Shown piece by piece: positions 15,893-25,329 of a stretch of 64,000 nt of DNA. The notes below the pieces were generated by a model. It searched no databases, was not told the DNA's origin, and was given only the letters and a program-made list of their open reading frames with translations. Positions within the stretch are counted from its first letter, which is position 1, and every line of letters begins with the position of its first letter. Origin of the DNA: Acidobacteriota bacterium (GTDB taxonomy: Bacteria > Acidobacteriota > Terriglobia > Acidiferrales > UBA7541); assembly GCA_003224085.1 (NCBI GenBank), contig QHYK01000064.1, forward strand, positions 48,841 through 112,840, read 5' to 3'. The position numbers were made by a program, and so were the translations under genes.

Positions 15893-17869
15893 ATGACTGG
15901 GATTGTTCGCCATCGCCGGTCCATGCTGTTGGCCAATACAATTGCTGGACTACTGTTGACTGCAAGGGCTGCAGCCCAAACTGCTTCGCAGCAGCCTCCA
16001 CCGCCTACGCTACCCAGCGAAACGCCTGCGCAATTCAAGGTTTCGCAGGACACTTGGGACCACGCGCGCCGCGACGTTATGATTCCCATGCGCGATGGTG
16101 TCAAGCTTCACACCGTCATCCTCGTGCCCAAAGGCGCGAAGAACGCGCCGATCCTCTTTACGCGTACGCCGTATAGCGCTACCTCGCTTACTTCGCACGC
16201 GGCAAGCGAGCATCTCGGCCCAACCCTCTGGGGCTACGATAATGCGACCGAAGTCATAGTGGAAGGCGGCTACATCCGCGTCGTGCAGGACGTGCGCGGC
16301 AAGTACGATTCCGAAGGCGATTACGTAATGAATCGTCCGTTGCACGGCCCGTGGAATCCAACTTCCGTGGACGAGTCGACCGACACGTACGACACGATCG
16401 AGTGGCTGGTGAAGAATCTTCCGGAGAGCAACGGCAAAGTCGGGATCCTCGGAATTTCCTACGACGGCTTCTTGCCCTTGATGGCGCTGGTGAATCCGCA
16501 TCCCGCGCTCAAAGTTTCCGTGCCGATGAATCCCATGGTCGACGGCTGGATGGGCGACGACTGGTTCCATAATGGCGCTTTCCGCCAGCAAAACCTGCCG
16601 TACATCTACGAACAGGAAGCCACGCGCGAGAACAAGGCCAAATGGTGGGTCAGCCATTTTGACGATTACGACGAGTACATGGCGGCCGGTTCGGCGGGAG
16701 AGCTCGGGCGCATTCACGGACTCGAACAAGTCGGCTTTTGGCGGAAAATTCTCGAACATCCTAGCTACGATTCTTTTTGGCAGCAGCAAGCGATGGACAA
16801 GATTCTTGCCGCGCAGCCGCTGAAAGTGCCCACGATGCTGGTCCACAGCTTGTGGGATCAAGAAGACATTTACGGCGGCATCGCGGTCTACAAAGCCATC
16901 AAGCCGAAAGACACAAACAATGACAAAGTGTTTTTGGTGATGGGGCCGTGGCATCACGGCCAGGAAATCGAAGACGGCAGCTCCCTCGGCGCATTGAAAT
17001 TCAGCAGCGATACGGGCCTGTACTTCCGCGAAGAAGTTCTCGCGCCATTTCTCGCGCAGTATCTAAACGATGGAGCGCCGCAGGCCGACGTCGCGCCGGT
17101 AACCGCATTTGAGACCGGCACCAACCGATGGAGGCGCTTGCCCGCCTGGCCAGCCGGTTGTGCGAGTGGCTGCACAATTCATGCCACGCCGCTTTATCTA
17201 TCAGCAGGATTGCGGCTAAGTCTCTCCGCGCCAAAACCAAACGACGCTCCTTTCGACGAGTACATCTCCGATCCAGCGAAGCCAGTTCCCTATCGCGCGC
17301 GCCCCAATCAACCCGTTGGCTATAGCGGCCGATTCACCTGGTCACAATGGCTGGTGGACGACCAGCGCGAAGCCTCCGGGCGGCCTGACGTGCTGGCCTT
17401 TGTTTCTGATGAATTGCGCGAGCCCGTCAAAATCAGCGGACAGCCCACCGCTAACGTGGTCGCGTCCACCAGCGGCACCGATTCTGACTGGGTCGTCAAA
17501 TTGATCGACGTCTACCCCGACGAAGTCGCGGGCCAGGAAGAAATGGGCGGCTACCAATTGATGGTTTCCGCAGACATCTTCCGCGGCCGTTATCGCGAGA
17601 GCTTGGAGACTCCCAAAGCCATCACGCCGGACAAGCCCCGGCTTTACAGATTCAACTTGCCTACGGCGAACCACGTTTTCCTGCCGGGACACCGCATCAT
17701 GGTGCAAATCCAGTCCAGCTGGTTCCCCCTCTACGATCGCAATCCGCAAACGTTTGTGCCGAGTATTTTCTGGACCAAACCCAGCGACTACCGAAAAGCC
17801 GCGCAGCGCATTTATCACTCGCCGAGCCAGGCGAGTTTCATCGAATTGCCTTGCGTGGCCACGCCTTAG
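15893..17869 (+). CDS. secreted alpha-amino-acid ester hydrolase (CocE/NonD, S15 family)
   Basis: 658 residues with a signal peptide (about 1-28, ending ARAAAQ). The α/β-hydrolase catalytic triad is Ser189 (GISYDG), Asp322 (LWDQED) and His355 (GPWHHG). Asp223 in GDDWFHNGAF with Glu324 and Asp325 reproduces the carboxylate cluster that binds the substrate amino group in Xanthomonas AEH (recalled there as Asp208, Glu309, Asp310); all spacings match exactly. A C-terminal jelly-roll domain (about 430-650) is present. Such enzymes hydrolyse or transfer amino-acid esters and β-lactam side chains in the periplasm. Plain X-Pro dipeptidyl peptidase or cocaine esterase is less likely because of the acidic cluster. 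Confidence 0.93.
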   Translation: MTGIVRHRRSMLLANTIAGLLLTARAAAQTASQQPPPPTLPSETPAQFKVSQDTWDHARRDVMIPMRDGVKLHTVILVPKGAKNAPILFTRTPYSATSLTSHAASEHLGPTLWGYDNATEVIVEGGYIRVVQDVRGKYDSEGDYVMNRPLHGPWNPTSVDESTDTYDTIEWLVKNLPESNGKVGILGISYDGFLPLMALVNPHPALKVSVPMNPMVDGWMGDDWFHNGAFRQQNLPYIYEQEATRENKAKWWVSHFDDYDEYMAAGSAGELGRIHGLEQVGFWRKILEHPSYDSFWQQQAMDKILAAQPLKVPTMLVHSLWDQEDIYGGIAVYKAIKPKDTNNDKVFLVMGPWHHGQEIEDGSSLGALKFSSDTGLYFREEVLAPFLAQYLNDGAPQADVAPVTAFETGTNRWRRLPAWPAGCASGCTIHATPLYLSAGLRLSLSAPKPNDAPFDEYISDPAKPVPYRARPNQPVGYSGRFTWSQWLVDDQREASGRPDVLAFVSDELREPVKISGQPTANVVASTSGTDSDWVVKLIDVYPDEVAGQEEMGGYQLMVSADIFRGRYRESLETPKAITPDKPRLYRFNLPTANHVFLPGHRIMVQIQSSWFPLYDRNPQTFVPSIFWTKPSDYRKAAQRIYHSPSQASFIELPCVATP

Positions 17870-17902
17870 CGTCCTTAAAACTGCATACGGAAAACCAAAA
17901 AT

Positions 17903-17929
17903 GGGGCCCCCGCTTGGGATCGGGGCCCC
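17903..17929 (-). terminator. GGGGCCCC stem-loop with a T-run on the minus strand
   Basis: GGGGCCCC at 17903-17910 pairs with the copy at 17922-17929. Upstream on the plus strand is AAAACCAAAAAT, so a T-rich run follows the hairpin only for transcripts read leftward. No minus-strand gene was recognised to its right; the remaining gap 17930-18299 shows no clear gene. Confidence 0.45.
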
Positions 17930-18299
17930 TTGAAGGCGCGTTTCCATTGCTGGCGTCGTTTTCACGCCAGCGTGTGGGGTCATCCATCTAGCTTCCCTCT
18001 CCGAGGCAGGTGGGAACGATCTGTAAGGAGCTACAAGCAAGCCTCTTCCCCCTGCCTTGTCTCTCCACACAGCTCGTCAACGAAACGCGCCTGCACACGG
18101 GGATAATGCAAGGCTCCATCCAACTCGAAACGGGGCAAGAAAGCGGCTAAGTATTTTCCTATGTTAAAGTTAGAGTTGTAGCGCTCCGCAACGATGGGCT
18201 CCAAAACCGGACTCGAAATTCAAATCGGAACTCCGCCTGGATTCTCAAAGCCTCCGGCGCCGGTTTTCTGGGAGAGCTGAAACACTCTGATTCACCTCA

Positions 18300-18313
18300 A
18301 TTACCCGGGTAAT
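18300..18313. promoter_or_regulatory. 14-bp perfect palindrome upstream of the Cys-rich gene
   Basis: ATTACCCGGGTAAT is fully palindromic and lies 60 bases before the next start codon. It could be an operator; no protein is assigned. Confidence 0.35.
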
Positions 18314-18372
18314 GGAACTCCCAAGCATTCTGCGCTATCGGTTTTTCTTTCCAAGCCTACCCAAAATGGCTC

Positions 18373-18726
18373 ATGCAAAGTTTCCGCACTGGAACACTCT
18401 CAGGAACGGCATCCTTCCTGCGCCTGGTTACGGTAAGCATCTGTCTTCTCGCTTGCTCGCTCCCTCTGCTCGCCAATACGCCCTCTCTGCTGCGCAGCGT
18501 CCCCGCTGGAGGATGCTATTGCCATTGTGCGGCATCCAACGTTCACGGCGGCTGCGTGAAAATGTGCGACTCAAAACGCTATGCCTTTCGCTGGTGGGCG
18601 GCGAGATGCGCGAAGCCTCACCTGCACACGCCTCCGCCTGACTCCCACGCGGGCCCGCGGTTTCCGCATCCCCGCCGCTTCGAAAACGCGCTACTCTGGA
18701 ATCCGTTTTCAATTCTCAGTTTTTAG
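18373..18726 (+). CDS. small secreted cysteine-rich protein
   Basis: 117 residues: signal peptide (hydrophobic LRLVTVSICLLACSLPLLA, about 16-34), then a compact Cys-rich part, GGCYCHCAASNVHGGCVKMC, followed by RWWAARCAKPH and a Pro/His-rich stretch PDSHAGPRFPHP. The six clustered cysteines and Trp pair suggest a disulfide-knotted or metal-binding extracytoplasmic peptide. Similar exported proteins occur in Acidobacteria as far as I recall, without known function. Two other frames are open over part of it; this one is chosen for the signal peptide. Confidence 0.6.
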   Translation: MQSFRTGTLSGTASFLRLVTVSICLLACSLPLLANTPSLLRSVPAGGCYCHCAASNVHGGCVKMCDSKRYAFRWWAARCAKPHLHTPPPDSHAGPRFPHPRRFENALLWNPFSILSF

Positions 18727-18968
18727 TTTTTTGTTTTTAGATTTGGCTTTTCTAGGTTTGGTTCCAAGGCCTTGGATTTCTGCGTCGCAGCTCTTCATTC
18801 CGCGATTCCCTCCATCTTGTCAGAATGTACCTTCAATTCCCGTTGCAGTCGATGGCTGGCGAAACAAGCGATAGCACTGACGCACAGAATCCACGTAGCC
18901 CGGATTTCGGCGCGTCGCGAGGTAGGCGGAAGTAATCCACATCCCTGGTAACAGCGATTGTGAACATG

Positions 18969-19068
18969 TGAAATCCGTCGCGGAATCGGGCCAGCCACTT
19001 CTACGAGTACCGCACTATACGTGCATGATGACTATTGGAAAATTGGGTCCAAGGATAACCTCCGAGTG
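18969..19068. repeat. ~100-bp direct repeat, left copy
   Basis: From TGAAATCCGTCGCGGAATCG to TCCGAGTG, about 90% identical and in the same orientation to 26361-26459. It lies 188 bases before the PadR gene. One frame reads KSVAESGQPLLRV in both copies, so it may be a coding scrap. The rest of 18727-19256 shows no gene. Confidence 0.85.
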
Positions 19069-19222
19069 CCCATTCGCCCAGAATCGCAGGGTGCGGTTAT
19101 CGAATACAGCCTCATCGCAATCCGTCAGGACGTCTGCTCAATTCCCAATCCCTGAAGCAGCCTGATTAACTGCCATTCGGAAGCGCCTAACCCCAGGGAT
19201 AGTCGGCTCGTGAAACATCCAC

Positions 19223-19251
19223 TTGACTCGCAGGTCGCGCCGTCGTTGAAT
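19223..19251 (+). promoter_or_regulatory. promoter candidate for the padR-ADOP unit
   Basis: TTGACT (19223-19228), 17 bases, TTGAAT (19246-19251), placing transcription start at about the GTG start codon. Confidence 0.35.
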
Positions 19252-19256
19252 ATGTT

Positions 19257-19613
19257 GTGACGCCATATATGGAGAGAACAATTTCACAGACGGAATGGAA
19301 AAGGGGCAGCTCCGAACTCCTCATTCTCTCGCTCGTCGAAGCTCGCCCGCGCCACGGCTACGAAATCAGCAAACTCATCGAGCAACGCTCCGGCGGCACC
19401 ATTCGTTTCCACGTGGCCTCGCTCTACCCAATGCTCTACCGCCTGGAACGACGCGGCTGGCTGCAGGGCCGTTGGGTTGAAAAAAGCGGACAGCGCCGCC
19501 GCCGTTACTATCGTCTGACGCGCCAGGGTCGCCGAGTCCTCCATTCGCAGCTTCGCGGCTGGCGGCAATTCGTGGCTGGCATCAATCGCATCACGGAGGC
19601 AGAAAATGCCTGA
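19257..19613 (+). CDS. PadR-family transcriptional regulator
   Basis: 118 residues (GTG start; ATG at 19269 is the alternative). The winged helix is typical of Pad[33 protein letters not shown], then [22 protein letters not shown] and the wing [15 protein letters not shown]. Many ADOP permeases in Acidobacteria are preceded by such a gene, and this one overlaps the permease start by 8 bases, so the two are one translational unit. It probably represses its own operon in response to a small hydrophobic ligand. Confidence 0.93.
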   Translation: MTPYMERTISQTEWKRGSSELLILSLVEARPRHGYEISKLIEQRSGGTIRFHVASLYPMLYRLERRGWLQGRWVEKSGQRRRRYYRLTRQGRRVLHSQLRGWRQFVAGINRITEAENA

Positions 19614-21633
19614 ATGGAAGCCAGAAATCCTCCGTCGCCTCGCTCCGCTAAAGCTCTCGCCAACGCGGGAAGCGGAAATTGCGGAAGAGATCGCGCAGCA
19701 CCTTGAAGATCGCTACCAGGAACTCCTTGTGACTGGCCAGTCTGAAGACGCAGCTTTCCGCACCGCCATCGACGAACTGCAGGGAGAAGACTTCCTCGCT
19801 CGCAAGCTTCGCCCTGTCGAGAGAAACTTGTATCGCGAGCCCGTCGCGTTGGGAAAGGGCAGCAGCAATTTTTTCGCGGGTATCCTTCAGGACGTTCGCT
19901 ACGCGCTGAGGATGCTTCGCAAATCCCCCGGCTTCACCGGCATCGCCGTGCTCACTCTCGCTCTCGGCATCGGCGCTAACACCGCCATCTTCAGCCTCAT
20001 CAATGCCATCATACTCCGATCTCTTCCCGTCAAAGATCCGCAGCACCTTGTTCTTTTCCAATGGGAGAGCGACAAATGGCCTCCGCATTTCTCGATGACG
20101 GGCTGGAAGTCGGGATTTTCCTTTTCGTATGAGGCGTTCAAAGAATTCAGCGCCCAAAAGAATGTGATGTCCAGTGTTTTCGCGTTCGTGCCACTAGGTT
20201 TTAACGACCAGAACACCACCGCGGGCATCAACGGGGAGCCCACGCTGGCCGACGGCGCGATGGTCACAGGCCAATATTTTTCTGGACTTGGTGTTACTCC
20301 GCTTTTGGGGCGCGGTATCACCGATGCCGATGAAAACCCTGGCGCGCCGCGCGCGGTGGTGATCAGCTATGTGTATTGGACGCGCCGCTTTGCCCGCGAT
20401 CCCTCCATCATCGGCAAGAGCGTCACGCTGAACGGCATCCGGTTTACCATCGCCGGCGTCACGCCTCAAAATTTCTACGGCATCTCCGTTGGCACCGAGC
20501 CGGATTTGTGGGTTCCGTTCGATGACAAACCCAATATGCGCCCTTGGAGCATGCCTCCCGGTGGCACGGATTCCGTTTTCACCGAGCGCGATTGGCTGTG
20601 CCTCAACATTATGGGGCGTCTGAAGGATGGCGTAACCAGAGAGCAAGCGCAAGGCGCGCTTGACGCCGTATTTCATCAATTCGTCACCGCAGATTGGCAC
20701 GCGCCCAAAGAAAGCGACATCCCGCATTTCATCCTAGCTCCAGGCAGCCAGGGTCTGCCGGTGGTGCAGGACTACACCGCGCAGCCGATTTACATGTTGA
20801 TGGTGGCAGTTGGGCTCCTGCTGATGATTGCTTGCGCGAACGTCGCGACGCTCTTGCTCGCGCGCGCCAACTCGCGCAAAAAAGAAATCAGCGTGCGCCT
20901 GGCCATCGGCGCGTCGCGTTCGCGCCTGATTCGCCAATTGCTCACGGAAAGCGTGCTCATGTCTGCGCTAGGTGGACTCCTGGGATTAGTTTTCGCGAAT
21001 CGGGGCACACAGGCGCTCATCGCGCTAATCTCGAGAGCCAACAACGGAACGATGATCCTCGATGCCGGCACGGACTCACGTGTTCTTTTCTTCACGTTTT
21101 TGGTCGCGATGCTCGTCGGAATTCTGTTTGGCCTCGCCCCTGCCCTGCGCGCATCGAAAGCCGACCTCCTGTCCGCCATGAAGGACAACGTGTCCGTTTC
21201 GGATCCACGCAACAAGCATCGCCTCGGCGAATCGCTCATCGTCGTGCAAGTCGCTGCGTCGGTGGTGCTCATGATTGGTGCCGGCCTTTTCGTGCGCACG
21301 CTCGCCAATTTTGAGAGTTATAATTTCGGATTCGACCAGCGCAATCTCCTCACATTCGGCCTCAATCCCACCCGCGCCGGCTATCACGACGCCCGGCTCG
21401 TGAATCTTTATACGCAGTTGCTAGATCGTGTCCAGGCTCTTCCCGGAGTCCGCGCCGCAACCCTGATCGAAAACGCGCCGTTCTCCGGCTGGTCAAATAA
21501 GAACTCCTCGTTCTTGGCCGCGGCATCCAACGCACGGACACCGCAGCTTCTCCCAAGGTCGCCGTGGTCGACGAGACTTTCACGAAAAAATATTTTCCAT
21601 GGGAAAACCCCATCGGCCACCGTTTTAGCCTGA
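19606..21633 (+). CDS. ADOP-type FtsX permease, 5' part of a broken gene
   Basis: 675 codons before a stop. Residues 1-80 are the helical ADOP prefix ([19 protein letters not shown]), then TM1 at [20 protein letters not shown], a MacB-like periplasmic core, TM2-TM4 (about 400-520) and the start of the second periplasmic core. Family similarity stops at SGWSNKNSS near base 21510; the remaining 40 codons are out of frame. The rest of the protein continues in another frame (21564-22301). Reading that frame back gives [21 protein letters not shown] from 21513, so compared with related permeases about 30 residues are missing: a deletion of roughly 100 bases not divisible by three. Confidence 0.85.
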   Translation: MPEWKPEILRRLAPLKLSPTREAEIAEEIAQHLEDRYQELLVTGQSEDAAFRTAIDELQGEDFLARKLRPVERNLYREPVALGKGSSNFFAGILQDVRYALRMLRKSPGFTGIAVLTLALGIGANTAIFSLINAIILRSLPVKDPQHLVLFQWESDKWPPHFSMTGWKSGFSFSYEAFKEFSAQKNVMSSVFAFVPLGFNDQNTTAGINGEPTLADGAMVTGQYFSGLGVTPLLGRGITDADENPGAPRAVVISYVYWTRRFARDPSIIGKSVTLNGIRFTIAGVTPQNFYGISVGTEPDLWVPFDDKPNMRPWSMPPGGTDSVFTERDWLCLNIMGRLKDGVTREQAQGALDAVFHQFVTADWHAPKESDIPHFILAPGSQGLPVVQDYTAQPIYMLMVAVGLLLMIACANVATLLLARANSRKKEISVRLAIGASRSRLIRQLLTESVLMSALGGLLGLVFANRGTQALIALISRANNGTMILDAGTDSRVLFFTFLVAMLVGILFGLAPALRASKADLLSAMKDNVSVSDPRNKHRLGESLIVVQVAASVVLMIGAGLFVRTLANFESYNFGFDQRNLLTFGLNPTRAGYHDARLVNLYTQLLDRVQALPGVRAATLIENAPFSGWSNKNSSFLAAASNARTPQLLPRSPWSTRLSRKNIFHGKTPSATVLA

Positions 21634-22301
21634 GTTCGAAATACGACCCCGCAAACTCCTATGAGATCGTCGGAGTCGTCCGGCCCGCCGAACTCACCGA
21701 CGTGAACCCAGGCCTCCACCCCAAGGGCTACGCGTCCTATGCGCAGTCCCCGAAAACACTTGGCCAAATGTTCTTCGAGGTCCGCGCCGAGGGCCCTCCC
21801 GCAACCATTGTTTCTGAATTGCGCAACGCAGTACATCAAACAGGTGCATCCCTGCCGCTCATCGCCCTAAAGACGCAAGCAGAAGAAACCAGTGAGGCCC
21901 TTTCCTTCCAGCGCTTGTTCGCCCGCCTCACGACGATTTTTGGCTTGCTCGCACTGCTCCTCGCGATGATCGGCCTCTACGGCACGATCGCCTATGCCGT
22001 GACGCGCAGAACGCACGAAATCGGCATTCGCATGGCGCTCGGCGCAAAACCAACGAACGTACTTGGCATGGTCCTCCGACAGGGAATCACAATCACTTTA
22101 ATCGGCGTAGCGTTTGGCGTCATCGCCACTTTTGGCGCCACCCGACTCATCAGCAGCATGATTTTCGGCGTCTCGCCCTATGATCCGTTAACGTTCGTCG
22201 CGGTGGCCGCGATTCTAACCATCGTCGCGCTGCTCGCCTGCTGCATCCCCGCACGCCGCGCGATGAAGGTCGATCCCATGGTGGCGCTGAGATATGAATA
22301 G
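21564..22301 (+). CDS. ADOP-type FtsX permease, 3' part of a broken gene
   Basis: 245 residues from the first in-frame start. It covers the end of the second periplasmic core ([20 protein letters not shown]), then TM6-TM8: [34 protein letters not shown] and the closing [17 protein letters not shown], the standard ADOP C-terminus. It overlaps the 5' part by 70 bases in a different frame and has no ribosome site, so it is most likely the downstream half of one gene damaged at about 21505-21513. A small hairpin (AAGAAC-TCCTC-GTTCTT, 21499-21515) sits exactly at the break. Confidence 0.85.
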   Translation: MVDETFTKKYFPWENPIGHRFSLSSKYDPANSYEIVGVVRPAELTDVNPGLHPKGYASYAQSPKTLGQMFFEVRAEGPPATIVSELRNAVHQTGASLPLIALKTQAEETSEALSFQRLFARLTTIFGLLALLLAMIGLYGTIAYAVTRRTHEIGIRMALGAKPTNVLGMVLRQGITITLIGVAFGVIATFGATRLISSMIFGVSPYDPLTFVAVAAILTIVALLACCIPARRAMKVDPMVALRYE

Positions 22302-22302
22302 G

Positions 22303-22584
22303 TCATGCCGCCTGCGGCGTCACAAGCGAACCATGAAAATGGCCGCAACGCGGCCACTGAAAGTAAACGGTTTTAAGGCTATTTTCTAAGGAATAGCCCA
22401 GACCGCGCGCAACTCTTTCTTGGAAAAATCTTGCGCAAACATCTAGTTTCCGGCCGTCTTTATTGTTGATGCAGCCGACGGCTAGTACTGCCACAACAAC
22501 GACGCAATGGAGGAAGACCTGGCCGTAGGCGCTCAATGCTGATTTCGCTTTGAATCTCTTGGAGCTCATCCCAACTGAGTTCAT
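22303..22584 (-). CDS. uncertain small membrane protein
   Basis: 93 residues with one hydrophobic segment (VFLHCVVVVAVLAVGCI, about 24-40). AGGAGG directly abuts the first ATG, which is too close; an ATG at 22569 would be 15 bases away. No family recognised, and it lies in a 538-base gap between convergent genes. It may be a chance frame. The rest of the gap (22585-22839) shows no gene. Confidence 0.25.
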   Translation of the reverse strand: MNSVGMSSKRFKAKSALSAYGQVFLHCVVVVAVLAVGCINNKDGRKLDVCARFFQERVARGLGYSLENSLKTVYFQWPRCGHFHGSLVTPQAA

Positions 22585-22839
22585 CCTCCTGATCTCCGTC
22601 CTGGATTCAGCAGAGAGAAGGACCTCGCCTAGGTCATCTTCCTACTCCTGCCAATTATCCAACCCAGTTGATTTGTGTACTTTACAGTGAAAGTGGAGTT
22701 TATCTTGAGTGCACCTCAGCATCACCCGAACAAGCACGGGTTTCTAATCTCTTGCCCTGGATTTTTGGGAAGATTCGGGGGCCTGTAACTTGAGTCTAGC
22801 CCACACTTTTCGCCCACCGTGGAATGCAACACCGAGCCA

Positions 22840-23835
22840 TCAGGGGATGAAGCGTCGCGCTCCTAAAGGGATTCGCCACCGCGGCTTTTTTGCTACGTGG
22901 TCGTAGTAGGAGTGCGGAAGGAACTCGAGCTGCCACCACCAGAACATGAGTGAGTTATGGATTTTCTGCCGCGGATCGGGTGGCACTGGTGGCGGCGGGT
23001 TCACCGCACCAAGCGCTGCCTCGGCCTTCTGCGCATCCACTAGCAATCCGAACGAGCGTGCTTCAAAAAGCATCCACTCTAGCGTGATCGGCGACAATCC
23101 ACTCTCGCTATATGCATAGGATCCTCCAATATCCGAATGGACTCCGGCAAACCAGACCTGCTTGATGTCCTGCTTCTCTAGCGGGGGCCCCCACAGATTA
23201 TTTCGAAAATAGCAGCGCCGCTCATCGATCGAAACCGCATGGCGGCCAATCAGCATGTCGGGATTTTGTCCCGTGTATGGCAACTTCAGCGGATCCCAAA
23301 TCCATCCCACGGAGCTGACCGTGTCCCATACTCCTACAAAGTGAAGGGGACAATGACGGCCAAATGTTTTCTTAAACTCCTCTACCACGTCAAAGGTGTG
23401 TTTCATTCCCGCGGCTTGCCGCGTTTTCCTGGCATACATCTGAGTGATGTAGGGAATGAGGCCGTCATTTCCCGGGCAGAGAAGGCCGAACATGTGCAGC
23501 ACACCTGCGAGCGCACGAACTGTATACGCCCCGCGGCTAAAGCCAAACAGGAACACTCGGTCTCCATCCTCAAATACGTCCATCAAATAGCGGTACGCAT
23601 CGCCAACGTTCGCTAGCAAACCGGCCCCAAACGCCAATCCCATTACGATGGACCATGCTTTACTGATGCGGTTGCTGGCGGTGGGAGCGCCCATGGTGCC
23701 AACGCCAGGATGGTAGTAGGCGACCTGTTGACGCCCATCGACGATTAACGTGCCGTAGAGTTTGACTACATTCAAGTTATGGTCTCCGAATTCGTTACCC
23801 GTTCCGTCGCAGCAGATTACGATGTTCTTCGCCAC
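22840..23835 (-). CDS. DUF2235 alpha/beta-hydrolase (Tle1-like phospholipase fold)
   Basis: 331 residues from a GTG start; AGGAG lies five bases before it, so this is preferred to a GTG ten codons upstream. KNIVICCDGTGNEFGD is the DUF2235 opening; the nucleophile Ser100 is in FGFSRGAYTVRAL, the Asp in VGVWDTVSSVG and the His in FAGVHSDIGGSY. Domain relatives include T6SS Tle1 phospholipase effectors and stand-alone hydrolases. No VgrG, PAAR or signal peptide is seen, so delivery is unknown. It lies downstream of a GH25 muramidase on the same strand. Confidence 0.88.
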   Translation of the reverse strand: MAKNIVICCDGTGNEFGDHNLNVVKLYGTLIVDGRQQVAYYHPGVGTMGAPTASNRISKAWSIVMGLAFGAGLLANVGDAYRYLMDVFEDGDRVFLFGFSRGAYTVRALAGVLHMFGLLCPGNDGLIPYITQMYARKTRQAAGMKHTFDVVEEFKKTFGRHCPLHFVGVWDTVSSVGWIWDPLKLPYTGQNPDMLIGRHAVSIDERRCYFRNNLWGPPLEKQDIKQVWFAGVHSDIGGSYAYSESGLSPITLEWMLFEARSFGLLVDAQKAEAALGAVNPPPPVPPDPRQKIHNSLMFWWWQLEFLPHSYYDHVAKKPRWRIPLGARRFIP

Positions 23836-23877
23836 ATGGACTCCTAGCAAAAACGCATTTCGCACCGCTCCACTTCC

Positions 23878-24156
23878 CTAAACGACCTTCTGGAGCCGCT
23901 TCAGACGCCCAGCCCTCAGTAGAGTGACGGCCGTGCTGATCCGCCTAGCAAGCTGGTGTTCACGTTCGATATGGTGTGCGTTCCCTTCCTTCCATCCCCA
24001 GGCAAACAGCAAAAACACCAGAGAGAAACCTCCAGCGCGCGGCGTCAAGCTGGCGACGAAACTGTGTAACCAGGGATTGGATCCCAGGTGCCACGCGTTA
24101 ACGCAACCTTTCCTCCATCGGCCATCAACGAAATCCCAAGAGGAATACGACTCCAT
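23878..24156 (-). CDS. uncertain ORF with a membrane segment between muramidase and DUF2235 genes
   Basis: 92 residues with a hydrophobic stretch (GGFSLVFLLFAWGW) and a basic C-terminal helix (ARRISTAVTLLRAGRLKRLQ). It ends 43 bases before the DUF2235 start. No family is recognised and other frames are open here, so it may be a remnant. Confidence 0.25.
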   Translation of the reverse strand: MESYSSWDFVDGRWRKGCVNAWHLGSNPWLHSFVASLTPRAGGFSLVFLLFAWGWKEGNAHHIEREHQLARRISTAVTLLRAGRLKRLQKVV

Positions 24157-24415
24157 ACTGAATGTTCGAAACTCCCTCGCAGGAACATGACGCTAAGTGC
24201 TCGGAGTCGATAATCCTGGTAGCTGGGTAGAGAGGGTTCCCGTTGATATCCAAGCCACCCAGCGTGGGCTGGAAGTCGAACGGCACTACGTCTCCTCCCG
24301 GCGTCATGGACGCCGCGAGGAAAAATCGCAGGCCGATACTGCCTTGCAGATCGCGCGCGATGCCCTTGCAGGGTCCCTCGCCAGGTCTTTGAGACAATCC
24401 GCATGCTTCGCGCAT
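24125..24415 (-). CDS. uncertain ORF, possible gene fragment
   Basis: 96 residues including FFLAASMTPGGDVVPFDFQPTLGG and NPLYPATRIIDSEHLASC, which looks protein-like. It overlaps the previous ORF's end in another frame, so both may be parts of one frameshifted gene. No family recognised. Confidence 0.3.
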   Translation of the reverse strand: MREACGLSQRPGEGPCKGIARDLQGSIGLRFFLAASMTPGGDVVPFDFQPTLGGLDINGNPLYPATRIIDSEHLASCSCEGVSNIQYGVVFLLGFR

Positions 24416-24534
24416 TTATCTACAGTGCACTCTGGGTTCTCGGAGTCACGATCTACCGAGCATTCATCTGGCCCATTCGCGTCTCGCGGCAGCAGGACCG
24501 GCCGTTCGGGAATTTTGGTCAAATTGGATTTCAT
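24304..24534 (-). CDS. uncertain small Cys-containing ORF after the muramidase
   Basis: 76 residues from an ATG with AAGGG upstream (the frame is open to 24645, directly at the muramidase stop). It contains paired cysteines, ECTVDKCAKHADCLKDLARDPA. Function unknown; possibly an accessory or immunity-like partner of the muramidase, which is speculation. Confidence 0.35.
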   Translation of the reverse strand: MKSNLTKIPERPVLLPRDANGPDECSVDRDSENPECTVDKCAKHADCLKDLARDPARASRAICKAVSACDFSSRRP

Positions 24535-24645
24535 TTCGCGCCCTTTGGTGCCGAACTCAACGACGGGCGTTGGCTCGTATGTGTTAAAAAATTTCAAGTA
24601 GAATCCTTCGCTGTGCAGGTTCACCGTTAGTCGCACACCGTGCAC

Positions 24646-25305
24646 TCAGCTCTTGCCCAAAGCCTTGAGGTCGTCGAGAGAGCCATTGAACCTATCTTGG
24701 TCAACGTATCCTTTGATTCCTTCCACACTGCCCTTGTCGGTGTATTGCCAGAACGTCCATTGCGGCCAATTACTCGGGAAATCAGGCTCGTTTGCCTCGG
24801 TATAGTGGGCGATCCAAAGCGGATATGCTGCCAAGTGCTGCAAGCTTGGACCTAGCAGAGTTTCGAGGAAATTTTGGCGGGAATAGATGATCGGCCTTGC
24901 GCCCAAGGCATCTTCCACGCGCGTCAGCCAGGCGAGAATCCTGGGCAAGCGATTCTCAGGCGCGATCGTTGTCCAAACGTCCAGCTGAGGATCTTTTTTG
25001 AGGTAAGCCTCCTCCAGGTCGAGCGCGGGAGGCAGATCCCCAGGAACCAGGCTGCCAACGACCCCAATGAGATTGTCTGCTTGATCTGGTGCCGCGGACA
25101 GCGGCCAGAAAAAATGGTAAGCCCCGCGCAGCAGCCCAGCGCTGCCAATGCGCGCCCAGTTGTGAGCGAACTGTTGGTCTGCCGTATGCGCACCGAGCGT
25201 CGCCCGTAGGAAGGCAAAGGACAGATTCTGGTTCGGTATCGCAGCCCAGTTAACCAGTCCCTGACTCGAGGAAACATCGATGCCCGAAAGAGAAGAATCC
25301 GCCAC
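24646..25305 (-). CDS. GH25-family muramidase (lysozyme)
   Basis: 219 residues from a GTG start with GGAG seven bases upstream; the ATGs just before it lack such a site. The GH25 TIM-barrel markers are all present: SGIDVSSSQGLVNW at the start, LRATLGAHTADQQF, GAYHFFWP, the catalytic acidic strand PPALDLEEAY and the closing WQYTDKGSVEGIKGYVDQDRF. GH25 enzymes cut the MurNAc-GlcNAc bond of peptidoglycan. No signal peptide, cell-wall-binding repeat or holin is seen, so it does not look like a phage lysis cassette. It is followed by small uncertain ORFs and then the DUF2235 hydrolase. Confidence 0.92.
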   Translation of the reverse strand: MADSSLSGIDVSSSQGLVNWAAIPNQNLSFAFLRATLGAHTADQQFAHNWARIGSAGLLRGAYHFFWPLSAAPDQADNLIGVVGSLVPGDLPPALDLEEAYLKKDPQLDVWTTIAPENRLPRILAWLTRVEDALGARPIIYSRQNFLETLLGPSLQHLAAYPLWIAHYTEANEPDFPSNWPQWTFWQYTDKGSVEGIKGYVDQDRFNGSLDDLKALGKS

Positions 25306-25329
25306 GCTGTGTCTCCTTTCCTTCATCAT

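Noticed and set aside
17342..18070. A 242-codon minus-strand frame past the ester hydrolase
   Set aside because: Mostly antisense to the hydrolase 3' end; no ribosome site or motif.
22840..23835. Certain T6SS effector call for the DUF2235 protein
   Set aside because: No VgrG, PAAR, Hcp or marker motif in the window, so only the fold is asserted.
24646..25305. Phage lysis cassette
   Set aside because: No holin, terminase, capsid or tail genes nearby and no signal or wall-binding domain on the muramidase.
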